The position numbers and the translations under genes were made by a program. Below the pieces are notes generated by a model. That model had not been told where the DNA came from. It searched no databases and saw nothing but the letters and a program-made list of their open reading frames with translations. From positions 40,681,648 through 40,745,647 of the forward strand of contig CM038221.1 of NCBI GenBank assembly GCA_021442155.1: a stretch of 64,000 nucleotides of DNA, in the 5' to 3' direction. Positions 1-11,264 of this stretch are shown piece by piece; within the stretch, counting starts at the first letter, position 1, and every line of letters starts with the position of its first letter. Origin of the DNA: Cymbidium sinense (Eukaryota; Streptophyta; Magnoliopsida; Asparagales; Orchidaceae).

Positions 1-1147
1 CCAAGCACGATCATGCAAATTGCCTTCATCTAGCATGGTAGACCAAGCTTGCTCAAACTTATCCTGTGAGTCACACTTACTCATGCATGTATAAAATAGA
101 CTTTGTACTGTCTTATTACTATTAAAGTAATGTACCTTCAAAGGAGCTTTCTTCAAAATATGCCATTGGCACAACCTATGAAGTATGGTATGAATTTTGA
201 TAGCTCTCACCATTTACTTGGGTGAATATTGTTATAGGATATGCTCACTCATTAACCGGAGAAATATTTTGAATAGCCATGTGAATCAATTGTCTCTTCT
301 TGATGAAATACTCCAAATAAGATATTTTGCCTGATGATTCACTCTCTAACAAAGAGCAGATAAGATTATATTTATTGAGTCGATAGCTTGTATCAAAAAT
401 TATTACATCCCTAAAACAATCATATTCTATTCTTGACATACCATTGCTCCAAAAAAAGCTAATCAAGCTATCTGACTCATCAACTTGGACATCCCATGCA
501 AACATCCCATCCTTCGCTTGCCTTTCCTTGAATAATTATATTAATGCATTACTATCACCATTCGCAATCCTCGATCTTCTCTCTTTTTGGATGAAATTGA
601 AAGCATCTCTTTTTGTGAAGCTAATATTCTCCACACTGCCAACTTTCTCACTTAGATAGCTAAACACATCAGTTATTCTAATTCCGGCCTCTGTTATTGT
701 TTTCAACACAGCCGTCTTCTCATCGCTGATGCCTTTGTATGATCTGAGAAGATGTAGGTCATCCGACTTTGCCAATGAATGATTATGACTTTCTATATAT
801 TTTTTAACCTTCCAATTCTCATCTAAATCAATAGAAAATCTAATCATAGCCAGACAACCACTCATTGTATCTATTTTCTGAAATTTCACTGAGCAGTCTA
901 GATTGACAGCTTTCTTTGACTTGCTTTTGCACATAAAAAATACTTTGATTTTAATTTCTTAGAATTTGGCTAATAACTAGTATGATCCTTCCTAAGATTG
1001 AACCCAGTTTGATGTGCATAATCACAATACAATGCATACACCTTATTTCATTGTGAGCAGTGGTGCCAAGGAGTTTCCCCACAATTGGGTCATTAGACAT
1101 AATTGCTTCATCATCGCACTGGTCATTTACCTCATTCACCTGTGTAG
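1..1147 (-). pseudogene. FAR1-related (MULE-derived) protein, broken and cut by window edge
   Basis: Translated on minus, pieces of a FAR1/FHY3-type protein appear in order. At 1050-970 there is an N-terminal FAR1 start resembling YALYCDYAHQTGFNLRK. At 934-536 there is a FAR1 zinc-finger-like block with CLAMIRFSIDL and the HNHSL motif. At 505-245 the MULE transposase start shows SRIEYDCFRDVIIFDTSYRLNKYN, and at 215-1 HRLCQWHILKKA and FEQAWSTML. FAR1-family proteins are transcription factors derived from Mutator-like transposases. Breaks: a frameshift near 1050, an in-frame stop near 967, an in-frame TAA at 536 between two otherwise collinear blocks, and a frameshift with missing catalytic-domain sequence near 240. 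It continues past base 1. Family is clear; whether it was a domesticated FAR1 gene or a MULE transposase is not resolved. Confidence 0.85.
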
Positions 1148-3170
1148 ACACAAATGTCACATGCAAAATAGCCCCAAAAACCAAAAAATTCTTCATGAAA
1201 TGCTTCCAAATATCTTATAATGAGATATACTAAACATATTACAAGCCCCATAATTATAAAAAATGATAAAATGGGGTGTACCCTCATGAGAGTACACATA
1301 GTACATATGCAAAATAGTTCCAAAAACCAGAAAATTCTTCATGAAATATCTCTAAACATATTACAATGGGATATAGTAAACATATGACACGTCCCACAAT
1401 TAAAATTTTTAGAAAAATAGAGGGTACCCTTATGAGAGTACACAGAGTACACATGTAAAACAACCCAAAAAACTAGAAAATTCTTCATGAAACACCTCCA
1501 AATATCTTACAATAAGATATACTAAATATATGACAAGCCCAACAATTACAAAAAATGATAAAATGGGGTGTACCCTCATGAGAGTACACAGAGTATACAT
1601 ACAAAACAGACTAAGAAATTTTTCATGAAACACCTCCAAATATGTTATAATGGGATATACTACACATATGACAAGCCCCACAATTACAAAAATTGATAAA
1701 CGGGGTGTACCCTCATGAGAGTACACTGAGTACACATGTAAAATAGCTCTAAAAACTAGAAAAATTCTTCATGAAACATCTTCAAATATATTATAATGGG
1801 ATATACCAAACATATGACAAGCCCCACAATTACAAAAATTCAAAAAATAGGGTGTACCCTCATGAGAGTATGCAGAGTGTACATGCAAAATAGCTCCCAA
1901 AACTAAGAAATTCTTCATGAAACACCTCCAAGCAGATTACAATGGGATATAATAAACATATGACACGCTCCATAATTGAAAATTTTAGAAAAATGGGATG
2001 TACCCTCATGAGAGTACAAACAGTACACATGCAAAACAGCTCCAAAAACTAAGAAATTCTTCATGGAATATCTCCAAATAGATTACAATGGGATATACCA
2101 AACATATGACAAGCATCACAATTATAAAAATTGAAAAAATGGGATGTACTCTCATGGGAGTACACATACAAAATAGCTCCAAAAACTAGCAAATTCTTCA
2201 TAAAATATCTCTAAACATATTACAATGAGATATATTAAACATATGACACACCCCACAATTAAAAATTTTAGAAAAATGGGGTGTACCCTCATGAGAATAC
2301 ACATGCAAAATAAGTCTAAAAATCAGGAAATTATTCATGAAACATCTCCAAACAGATTACAATGTGATATATTAAACATATGACAAGCCCCACAATTGAA
2401 AAAATTGAAAAAATGGAGTGTACTCTCATGAGAGTACACATAGTACACATGCAAAATAGCCCTCAAAACTAAGAAATTCTTCATGAAATATCTCAAAATA
2501 TCTTACAATGAGATATCTTAAACATATGATAAGCCCCATAGCTGAAAAAAATTGAAAAAAATGGGATGTACTCTCATGAGAGTATAGAGAGTATACATAC
2601 AAAATAACTTCTTAAACTAGTAAATTCTTCATGAAACCTCTCCACACATCTTCTAATAGGTTATGGTAGACAAATTGCAGGCCCTACAGTTAAAATTTTT
2701 TAAAAAATGAGGTGTACTCTCATGAGAGTACATAGAATACACATGCAAAATAACTCCAAAAATTAGCAAATTCTACATGAAACAGATCAAAATATCTTAC
2801 ATTAGGTTATGGTAAACATATGTCAAGCTCTACAGTTAAAAAAATTGAAAAAATAAGATGTATTCTCATGAGAGTACAGAGAGTACACATGCAAAACAGT
2901 CCTAAAAATAACCAATCAGCCTCAAAATTGCTTGTAATGACATCTACTAAACATATTATCTCTGAACAGGATAAAAAAGCTGAAAAAAATCAGAAAATGG
3001 GGTGTGCTCGCATGAGAGTATAAAGAGTACAAATGGAAAACAACCCTAAAAAACCAACCAATCAGTCTCCAAACTGTTTGTAATGACATCTACTAAACAT
3101 ATTATCTCCAAAAAGGGTAAAAAAAGAGAAAAAAAGATCATGTACTCTCATGAGTCTGATCAGCAAAACA
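1143..3170. repeat. Tandem array, ~144-bp unit, about 14 copies
   Basis: The landmark CATGAGAGTA (or close variants) recurs at about 1286, 1430, 1577, 1716, 1861, 2008, 2153, 2289, 2429, 2575, 2721, 2867, 3011 and 3145. Spacing is 136-147 bp. Each unit carries ATGCAAAATAGCTCC, AATTCTTCATGAAAC, TACAATGGGATATAC and ACATATGACAAGCCCC in the same order. Copies at the right end are more diverged. The left end, from about 1143, runs into the 5' end of the FAR1-like pseudogene. The minus-strand ORFs inside are repeats of one another and are not genes. Confidence 0.93.
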
Positions 3171-3676
3171 ATATAAAAAAAAGTTCAAATAACTCCAAAT
3201 AGTGTAAAATAAAATATACATTACATAAAATTTGAAAAATATCACTAATAAATCCTAAAAAATTATACATATAAAATAGTTACGATGTATTTTAATTTAA
3301 TACATCATCCTAAATTGATCGTAATATCATCACAATAACTTATTATTCTCCATCTTCACGGTTCTTCCAGAAAATTGAAATGAGATTTTTTGTTTCTCTC
3401 TCTGTACTCAGTTTGTCTGAAAAAAAAACATATTATGCCCTAAATCTATTTATATATTGCTTTTAAATTTATCACGTGCATTCAAACGCCGTTTCTCCCG
3501 CTATTTTAATGAGACGGGCCAGGCCCGGGTCGGGTTAACGTAAACGGCATCGTTAAGACATCGTCAAGTTACATCACTGTTAAATATAAAAACCATATTT
3601 TAATATTGGATACGTATTGCGTAGTGATTAGCATTCGAACGTAAAGCTACGTCCGGACTCTACACGTAATACTTTC
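3171..3676. other. Unassigned non-coding DNA
   Basis: AT-rich sequence after the tandem array, with a short GC-rich patch near 3485-3565 containing CCAGGCCCGGGTCGGG and two related AACGGCATCGTTAAG-like words. No coding region or transposon ends were recognised. Confidence 0.4.
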
Positions 3677-3975
3677 TTCTCAAAATACTAAGGCTTGCTT
3701 CAGTGCATGCTTTATCGAACCAAATCAAGATAAAATTTTATTATTATTTATATTAGTGTCTCCAGTTGGAGCATCATATAAAAAAAATTATTTATTTATA
3801 CAGCATTTTATTAAGAACATAAAAGTTTCCTCCATAATAAAATAATATAAATAATATTAAAATAACAATTCCGTAGTCATTTTTGTAAATGAGCTTATGC
3901 TTAACGGAAATACCGTAATTTTATCTTATTTTAATTTATTTTATATTTTAAGAGGATATATATATATATATACTA
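3677..3975. repeat. Direct repeat, left copy
   Basis: This copy runs from TCTCAAAATACTAAGGCTTG to the AAGAGGATATATAT tract and matches 5713-6003 in the same orientation. Shared words include GCTTCAGTGCATGCTTTATC, GTGTCTCCAGTTG, CCTCCATAATAAAATAATA and CCGTAGTCATTTTTGTAAAT. The left copy keeps about 22 bases (GAGCTTATGCTTAACGG and flanks) that are absent on the right. The two copies bracket the Myb/SANT relic. No TG...CA ends or obvious target-site duplication were seen. Confidence 0.85.
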
Positions 3976-4004
3976 ACAGTGTCATCAACTTGTTAATTTT
4001 CTGT

Positions 4005-4875
4005 TCAAGAATGAGCATCTGTAGCAACCACACTACTGAACATGAGATCTAATTTCTCTTCAAATTCAAGATCTAAGCCGCAATATCTAAATTTCTTTGC
4101 TTTTGATAATATCTGTAATTTAACATAATGGTCACATGTTATGATCATATGAATTCTTTGTGAGATAATTATAATGTACAAGTGCGTATAAGAAATTCAC
4201 CTGTATCTTTTCTCGCCACCAATCATCTAATCCACGTCCTTCTGCCTTTGGAGAAACTACATCGTCACATTTATCAATAATGAAGTCAAGACATGACTAT
4301 CCAATAGCTCAAATGGCTTGCAATACATTTCAAAGTTTAATAGCAAGTTGGAAAGCTAGACCACAGCAAGCTTCCACAAAAATAAATTACTAAACACAGA
4401 AAAAAATTCTGGATACACTAAACACAGAAATAAACCACATAAACCTACATTATCACCATCCCATTGCACAAATAACAAGTTACCATCTCGGATGCAGCTA
4501 ATGAATTTCATGCCGTAGAAAAAATCATCTCTAATGCAGCTAATGAACTTCATGCCGTAAAAAAAAAAAACCCAAGACCTGCCACATTAACAAGTATAAA
4601 AAAAAGTAACAACTCCTTGAACAAACGCTAATTATTCATGAAGGAAATATCACCAATAGAGGGACAAAATCAAATCAAAAGCCTCATCGAGTGAAAAAAA
4701 TAAGGATTCTAAGAGAATGTAAACCAAACTCATAATGAGAAGCATATCAGGTATATCTTCGTCAAAATAAACATAAAATGTTTATGAGGACTGGTAAAAA
4801 TAACTTACCAGTATCGGCAGCGGCGAGCGAATTCCCATAGGAAAAATCCTTTGGAAAAAGATGTTTCGAGGGCAT
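4005..4875 (-). pseudogene. Myb/SANT-like gene relic (3' exons)
   Basis: Two minus-strand exons read openly and join in phase. Exon 4296-4201 follows an acceptor in GGATAG and encodes a segment ending GLDDWWREKIQ, with donor CAG|GTGAAT. Exon 4112-4005 follows acceptor ATTACAG and encodes KAKKFRYCGLDLEFEEKL, then MFSSVVATDAHS and a TGA stop. The pattern DDWW...AKKFR..GLD.E.E.KLD.MF...VATG fits the C-terminal part of plant Myb/SANT-like (Myb_DNA-bind_3 type) proteins. The expected G after VAT is D here and the protein stops early. Upstream, a possible first exon 4875-4809 (MPSKHLFPKDF..., donor CTG|GTAAGT) lies beside a GC-rich promoter-like stretch, but the DNA-binding helices between were not found. 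A 40-bp duplicated unit lies at 4491-4559. Probably a gene fragment. Confidence 0.55.
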
Positions 4876-5712
4876 GAGGAGAACAGACAAGGGAGACACG
4901 AGCTGGGTTCTGATAAAACGCGAAGGGGTAATTTAGGAAAAATCATTTTATCACCGCAGGCCGTGCTAGGGAGGATCGAGTCGCAGCTTCGCGGTGCGGC
5001 TCAAAATTCGAAATTTCTTCTGTTAATAGTGGAAACAAACGGGCTTGCGGCGTAGCATAAATCGCATCGCGTAGAGGCTGCTGCCCCAGACGACCCCTCA
5101 ATCTCACATTCTTTAGATTATAATGAGCAATAAACAAAATCAATATGGTTATTTTCAATTTGTCTATGATTATTAGATAAAGTTGAGGTGAATCACTTGC
5201 ATGCTAAGTCACATAGAAATTCAAAGTTAGATTATTAAAGTGATGCAACACTACCCTTGAAGTCTGTGTTCTTAAGCAAAAGATCGACTTTAGTTCAATC
5301 AAAATCAAGAGGTACAAAAGGGGCTAAGGTCTAGGGTCATTAGAAGAAATATGAAGTAGATTTTAACATGATCAAAATTTTGCATTCATAGATATATGAA
5401 TATATATATATTAAATGCAATTTTAAGAATTAAAGGATTTATAAATTTAGTAAAACATGCCAATATACTTTTATACAAATGAACAAATTCCTCTAAACAA
5501 TCCTATAAATGAGATTCACTTTGCTCTATGAACAAAAAAAAAAATAAAAATAAATTAAACTAAAAAAAAAAACCCACAAGATTTGTTTATTTATGAACAA
5601 ATTTCAAATAGTGTAAAAAATGCAAAACTTAAGGCATTTAAAGATAATATCCAGTAAACTTAAAAAAAAATAAAAAAAAGGTAAGGCTTATAACAGTAAA
5701 GAGGAACCCCAC

Positions 5713-6003
5713 TCTCAAAATACTAATGCTTGCTTCAGTGCATGCTTTATCGAACCAAATCAGCATAAAATATTATTATTATTTTTATTAGTGTCTCCAG
5801 TTGTAGCATCATATAAAAAAAATATTTAATTATATGGTATTTTATTAAAAACATAAAAGTTCCCTCCATAATAAAATAATATAAATAATATTAAAATAAC
5901 AATTCCGTAGTCATTTTTGTAAATACCGTAATTTCGGCCGCATATTGGTCAGCCAGCTTATTTTATTTTTTAAGAGGAATTATATATATATATATATATA
6001 TAT
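5713..6003. repeat. Direct repeat, right copy (upstream of NF-YC)
   Basis: Second copy of the 3677-3975 repeat, same orientation, ending in a TA microsatellite at about 5982-6002. It lies about 200-500 bp upstream of the likely NF-YC transcription start and may form part of that promoter region. Confidence 0.85.
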
Positions 6004-6100
6004 TCTAATTTTTAATATCATATTAAAGATATTATAATCATTTACTTAAAAATGAAATATATTTTTTAAGTATAAAAATATTAAATAAATAAATATTTAA

Positions 6101-6115
6101 TTTATAAATATATAA
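6101..6115 (+). promoter_or_regulatory. Possible TATA region of NF-YC
   Basis: TATAAATATATAAAA lies about 100-130 bp before the CpG-richer 5' leader (from roughly 6200). The surroundings are very AT-rich, so the match alone is weak evidence. Confidence 0.3.
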
Positions 6116-6310
6116 AAATTATATGTTATGTACGTAAACTTTTTTACTTGTACGTATAATTAAATGGAAAAAAAAAGTTAGGTGGTCCATACTTGACTCT
6201 CGGGAGGTCAGACCATTGCTTTTATGCTGCGCAGGTCCTTCTTCCCCTCGTCTTCACGATCGCACCGAACTGTTCCGTCTTCGAGACACTTCTGAGCAAA
6301 TTACCGAGAG

Positions 6311-6530
6311 GTAAATATCTCGTCCGCGCCATTTTGGAAGCTGTTCTTATCAAGCAGATTTCTGCCCTAATACTTTTCTTCTGATATTCATCTCCCAAAC
6401 TCCTAACCCTAGAATCTCCTCCCCTACCAGAAGCAACCATCACAGCATCGCCTTTCCTTTTTTTTTTTTTAAAAAAAATTCCTTCTATTTCAAAATTTGA
6501 TTTGACAACTGGTTTTAACCTTTGCAACAG
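6311..6530 (+). other. NF-YC 5'UTR intron
   Basis: A donor at 6311 (CCGAGAG|GTAAATATC) and acceptor at 6530 (TTTGCAACAG|GACCG), with a T-rich run before the acceptor, fit an intron in the leader. The spliced leader joins CTTCGAGACACTTCTGAGC... to GACCGAATTACCCGAC, directly before the ATG at 6547. An ATG at 6502 lies inside this intron, which is why it is not used as the start. Confidence 0.7.
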
Positions 6531-6546
6531 GACCGAATTACCCGAC

Positions 6547-7050
6547 ATGGATCAGCAGGGCCACGGATCTCAGGCGGCGATGGGCGTTGCGGCCACTGTG
6601 CCCTACCAGGCCTATCCGCAACTCTACCATCATCAGCAGCAACAGCAGCAGCAGCAGCAACAGCATCTCCAGATGTTCTGGGCAGATCAGTACAGGGAAA
6701 TCGAGCAGACAACCGACTTCAAGAATCATAGCCTCCCCCTAGCCAGGATCAAGAAGATCATGAAGGCTGATGAGGATGTTAGGATGATCGCAGCCGAGGC
6801 TCCAGTTGTCTTTGCTCGGGCCTGTGAAATGTTCATCCTTGAGCTCACACATAGGTCCTGGGCCCATGCTGAAGAGAACAAACGCAGAACCCTACAAAAG
6901 AATGATATTGCTGCGGCCATCACTCGGACGGATGTGTTTGATTTCTTGGTTGATATAGTGCCCAGGGAGGAGGGGAAAGAGGATATTGCAGTACCACGTT
7001 CAATCACTGGCCAGCCAACTGATCCTCTCGCATACTACTACGTTCAGTAG
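6547..7050 (+). CDS. NF-YC: Nuclear factor Y subunit C (NF-YC), 167 aa
   Basis: Histone-fold subunit of the CCAAT-binding NF-Y trimer; NF-YC pairs with NF-YB before NF-YA and DNA are bound, in the nucleus. The product begins MDQQGHGSQ, as many plant NF-YCs do. A ten-Gln run lies at residues 30-39, then [18 protein letters not shown] (44-61), and the conserved histone fold at about 61-140 with [52 protein letters not shown] and [11 protein letters not shown]. The tail ends DPLAYYYVQ. It is shorter than common plant NF-YCs (about 200-260 aa); the N-terminal linker and C-terminal tail are both reduced. ELTHRSW has His where Leu, Met or Ile is usual. The frame is intact in one exon. The start is set by the family N-terminus and the leader intron. 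Confidence 0.95.
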   Translation: MDQQGHGSQAAMGVAATVPYQAYPQLYHHQQQQQQQQQQHLQMFWADQYREIEQTTDFKNHSLPLARIKKIMKADEDVRMIAAEAPVVFARACEMFILELTHRSWAHAEENKRRTLQKNDIAAAITRTDVFDFLVDIVPREEGKEDIAVPRSITGQPTDPLAYYYVQ

Positions 7051-7059
7051 TTGTCTCAC

Positions 7060-7443
7060 TGTGGTTTGATATTGTAACTGTAACTTTTATGTTTACTTTC
7101 AAGTGGATGCTTTTAATGCTATTGTTGTGAAGCTGCTGTTTGTAGGTCTTTTACTTGCTCTTGTTTGCTGTTCGATTAGTGGTTAGTGATAGATTCAGTA
7201 GTTATGCGCAGGTTTTTCCATAGACGGACCTATTATCTCCTGTATAATTATGTGCCTTTAGATATGATATGTGATATAGATTGTATGAAATGAGTTTGAT
7301 ATATTTGTTGTGCTAATACCCTGATATTTAAGGCACAGCTTTCTTTAGTTCATTGTTATATATATTTTACAGGAGGAGCTTGCTTAGAGTCCACGACTTG
7401 GTGTTTCAGAAACTTCTGATTTGTTTAGGTTGTGAAAACTATT
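7060..7443 (+). other. NF-YC 3'UTR and flank, partly duplicated at 9530-9710
   Basis: No gene is seen here. The stretch 7176-7260 (GTGATAGATTCAGTAGTTATG, GACGGACCTATTA, TCCTGTATAATTATG) has a diverged direct copy at 9540-9615 (AATGATAGATTCAGGGGTTATG, GATCGGCATATTA, GGCTGTATA). Further downstream, 7835-7880 resembles 14462-14510 (CTATCTTTATATTCTTT, then a GTGATTTGGAGT-like word). This suggests that an NF-YC 3' flank segment was duplicated and later interrupted by retroposons. Confidence 0.55.
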
Positions 7444-7458
7444 TTATATGGTTTATTT

Positions 7459-7625
7459 TTTTTTTGATAACGAGGTGTCCACCCAATACCCCACCCACCT
7501 TAGGGACTGTCATAATCGGGAGCCTGCGGCAACCAACCCCAGTTCCGGACCCCACTTTTCCGCATGCTACTAAGGAATCAACGTGTGAGTACAACCGCTC
7601 GCCTCACCAACTGAAGCTGGTGGTG
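7459..7625 (-). mobile_element. tRNA-derived SINE, minus orientation, 15-bp TSD
   Basis: A T-rich tract on plus is the A-tail of a minus-strand element. The element is bracketed by a perfect 15-bp repeat TTATATGGTTTATTT at 7444-7458 and 7626-7640. On minus the head CAGTTGGTGAGGCGAG resembles a Pol III A box, and a B-box-like GTTGATTCC follows. The body ends GGTGGGTGGGGTATTG... and an A-run. Length is about 167 bp. The related copy at 9821-9999 supports a SINE family. No protein is encoded. Confidence 0.75.
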
Positions 7626-7640
7626 TTATATGGTTTATTT

Positions 7641-9535
7641 AGCTATGAGCGTCCCTTTTCTGTTTGCTATCGAATGAATACACCTTATTTGTTATTCAAT
7701 TCTCATGTTTTGCTTCAGAATAAAGCAATCAATGATGAGTTATTGTTGTTCTAGATTTATTCAATTCTCATGTTTTACTTCAGACACAATTTTTTCCTTA
7801 TTGCTGAAATCATGAAATCAAATTGGGAAAATCAGTTGAAGTAAGCTATCTTTATATTCTTTCTCATGGTGGTTTGGAGTAGTTTGCCAGAAATGAAAAT
7901 GCTCTCTTTTGTGTAAAAGCACAATTTTATTGTTTTTAAAAATGAAGAATTGTGTGCTAGAGGTATCTTTATGAGAATATTTGTGACATCCTTCTTATTG
8001 AAAACATATTGATTGTAATGTTTTTTGATAGTGCTCGATTATAATTGTTATTCTAAAGGATAGAGGAAGTTCCTATTCTTCATAGTAATATGACCGACAC
8101 GATGTTTATGACCCTTAACTCCACATGTTGGGATAAAGGTAGGACATTTGTGCATTTAGTGATTTCTTAAAACAATCTATGTTTTTCATAATCCTGTTAA
8201 GTGTGTATAGAAATGTCTGCTTGCTATGTTAGTAAAGTTTGAGGGGTTTGGTTCAGTTGTTTAACTTCTTGAATTCTAACTTATATTCTGATACCAACAT
8301 AACACACAACAATTTGGTAAACAATTTTGTTTTTTTGGGAAAAAGGATATTAAAATTTAATTGAAAATCTTGAGTAAATGGCCACCATTTTATTATCAAC
8401 CCGTTAATTGTCTACATTTTTATTTCATTTTCATCATTTTCCTCCAATCCTAACTTTGATTGCAGTAATCTGGATTTCTTTCAAAGATTTATTAGATAGC
8501 AGAGCATGATGAAATTTAAGGTAAACCAAGCCACCATTCAAGATTGATTTTATCCAACTAAGTTTCTATTGAGATGTTATTGTGTATTAGTAGTCTTTTA
8601 TTGTCTAAGCTCAAATAAAGTAGCAAAGAAATTAAGATGTAGTCATGTTTTTATGTTAATTCTTATACATATATATATTAGTTTTTATTTTAGTAGGGGT
8701 GGTTATGCTTTGGCCATGTGCAAGCAAGGTATTATGTTGATGTCTCACACTGCCGAATTTTTTTTTTTAAAGAATGCATGAGACTGACAAGAAGAAGGTA
8801 AGTAGAAAATTGTAGGGGGAAGTCCTGGCTTAAGGACAGGGTAATACTTTATTATCCAAATTAATTTGTATTCAAAATAGAGTTTTTTTAAGTCTTGTGG
8901 TAAAAATTAGTGTGTGTGGATTAGGACACATAAATATCAGACATAAAAATCATTAAAATTATTTTAATTATGAATTTATTTGGGAAATGTACCATTTGTA
9001 GCATTAGTCTTAAGGATATGTTAAAAATAAATCTCCTACTCCAAATGTTTCTTAATTATCATGTATGTCATCTGCATCATTGTGGTTGCCCTTAGGAGTA
9101 ATGTCACCAATTAAGTTTTTCCCAGAATGACATTCTTTGATCTATATGGTTTTGTCTTAGTGCTCTTAGAATATACAATATACATAAGAAATATCTTTTA
9201 TAATTTTTAATTTAAACACCTTATATTTCTTCTTTTGTATTTATAAACTAAATTGGCATAATCCTTTGGAAATTTTATAGTATTTATAAATTATTTAATA
9301 AGTTTTGGCCCTAATTATTAAATTAATATTAGGTTTATCTGTCTTTTTAATTTATACTATACTTTTTAATTTAGCAAATCTGTTGATCCACCTAAGTTCA
9401 GATTCTGCAAAAATTCAGAAATTTGTGTGTCAAGAATTGTCATTGGATTCTATCAAAGGTTCACAGGTGTATTTTGACCGTTGGATTTGATCAATGATTC
9501 ACGCGTATTTACATTATTATTTTTTTGTCTTTTTA
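7641..9535. other. AT-rich non-coding DNA
   Basis: I see no gene or transposon here. The ORFs present (for example 8569-8781 and 9305-9490) are short, made of low-complexity AT-rich codons, and show no recognisable domain. Confidence 0.5.
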
Positions 9536-9820
9536 TTAATGGCTAATGATAGATTCAGGGGTTATGTCTTAGGCATCTCGTAGATCGGCATATTAGCACC
9601 TCTGGCTGTATATTTCTGTTTTCTTAGAAATTATTGAATTCAATTTGTCCGTGAAATGATGAAGGATATTTCTTTAGGCACATAAAAGATAGGGCTAGAT
9701 TAGATGGGACAAAATGAAAAAAAAAAAAATAGAATAAAAAGTGTAAGCTGATGTTATAAATTTCACTATATCAAAGAATAAAAGTATAAACAGGAGGTCA
9801 GAATACTAGAATCTCTCTCT

Positions 9821-9999
9821 TTTTTTTTTTTTTAATTCACAATACCCCACCCATCTCATGTGGATTTAATTAATCCTACTAAATCCATTCATTACCCACG
9901 CGTGCCTCCACTTATTTTTCCCACCTGGTATAAAGGCTCACTCTGGTAAGATTCAACTCTGTCGTTCCACGCCGCCACTAATGAGCTAAGGATGACTAC
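9821..9999 (-). mobile_element. tRNA-derived SINE, second copy, minus orientation
   Basis: On minus, TAGCTCATTAGTGGCGG resembles a Pol III A box and GAGTTGAATCTTA a B box. The body ends GATGGGTGGGGTATTG followed by an A-rich tail (T-run 9820-9834 on plus). These features match the SINE at 7459-7625. Flanks AATCTCTCTCT (9810-9820) and AATCTCTTTCTCT (from 10000) suggest a slightly decayed TSD. Confidence 0.65.
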
Positions 10000-10590
10000 A
10001 ATCTCTTTCTCTCTCAGAGGAAAAGTAAAAGAGCAAATAGTAAAAATCCCAAAGTTCAGAAAAAAGGTTCCCCATCTCCTTTTTATAGGATCAATAGATT
10101 GTTATATAAGAAAAGTACAATCAGCTATGTCAGTTATATAAGAAGGAATTTGCTCACAATTTGATGAGTAAGCAGATAATATATACCAAATGACAAGTTT
10201 CCAAGTGTAGTCGCTAGTATCGGTGGGGTGAGTTGTTTGATGTGTCTGTTTGTTTGCATAGTCGCTTGTATGTGGGCAAGTCTCCGTATGTGAGACAAGT
10301 TATTTGATCTTAATCGCTTGATTGGGATGTTATTCGTGTTCGCCCGCTTAGAGCGAATCCTTACGAGTGAGTGAATTATTTGTTAAAATTTTGCTTCTCA
10401 TTGTTGGATGTTCATATGTGGATTCTTTATTATTTTTGAGTATTCATTGGGTTCACGTGTACTTTATGAGTATACAAAAATATTATATGATTTAGTGTGT
10501 ATGAAAGCAGCTTAATATATGCGCTTTATTATTTTCTTGTTCAGTGAATTTTCTTATGCTTTTCCGATGATGAACTTCTGTAGAATCCCT
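10000..10590. other. Non-coding DNA between SINE and LINE
   Basis: No gene was seen. GCTTG/GTGAG-rich words at about 10200-10380 give a weak internal repetition, such as TAGTCGCTTGTATG and TAATCGCTTGATTG, but no clear unit. Confidence 0.35.
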
Positions 10591-11264
10591 GACTTGAGTG
10601 GTTTTTTTTTTTGAAAAAAATGAGAGCCTTAGCTCAATTGTATTCTAAAAGGGAGAACAGTACAAAGAAAGGAAACGAATTCACAATGTGAATTCAACAT
10701 ACAGCAACAGACTTTTAAAAATGGAAAAAACAGACCTCAACATGAGGGAGGAAAGTAAAAAGAAAATACAAAATGAAAATTACAAACCTGTGAGAAATTA
10801 CACAAAATAAACAACCTTAAAGGGATAGACCTACAAATTGTAAGGTGTTTAAGCCCCAAGCGTAACATGGAGAGGTCCCAAAAAACAGAACAAATAACAA
10901 CCTGTAAAAAGCTTTGAGAAATACAGGAGTTAGACTGAAAAGAAGACAAAGAGCACCAACCCGAAGCCATACAACAATCCTTGCATCTGCACCCAAACAG
11001 AGAACAGAACAAAACCTCCGGTATTAAGCTTTGAGAAAATCTGGACTCAGAGAAGGACAACAACCCGATGCCAAAGATAAACCAAACCATTGCATGCACC
11101 TCACCTCCAATTGGCTATGAAGAAGACTCCATCCAAGGTTGCTGTGTTGTGCAACCATGCAAAGCCAAACCAAACACTTGCGAATGGTATAATAAGTGTC
11201 ATCATTGTCCAGTGCACCCATAACATAGCCTCAGGTATCACAATACAACCACAAAAAGCCACTT

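Noticed and set aside
1132..2045. Series of similar hydrophobic minus ORFs that might be a small-peptide family
   Set aside because: Each is one unit of the 144-bp tandem array in a shared frame, and most units lack the ORF.
4201..4296. DDWWREKIQ as an EIN3-like transcription-factor motif
   Set aside because: The next exon (AKKFR..GLDLEFEEKLD.MF..VAT) fits Myb/SANT-like proteins, not EIN3.
6502..6546. Upstream in-frame ATG giving a 182-residue NF-YC
   Set aside because: It lies within the predicted 5'UTR intron, and the family N-terminus MDQQGHG starts at 6547.
7353..7754. 133-residue plus ORF
   Set aside because: It runs through a minus-oriented SINE and both copies of its TSD; no domain.
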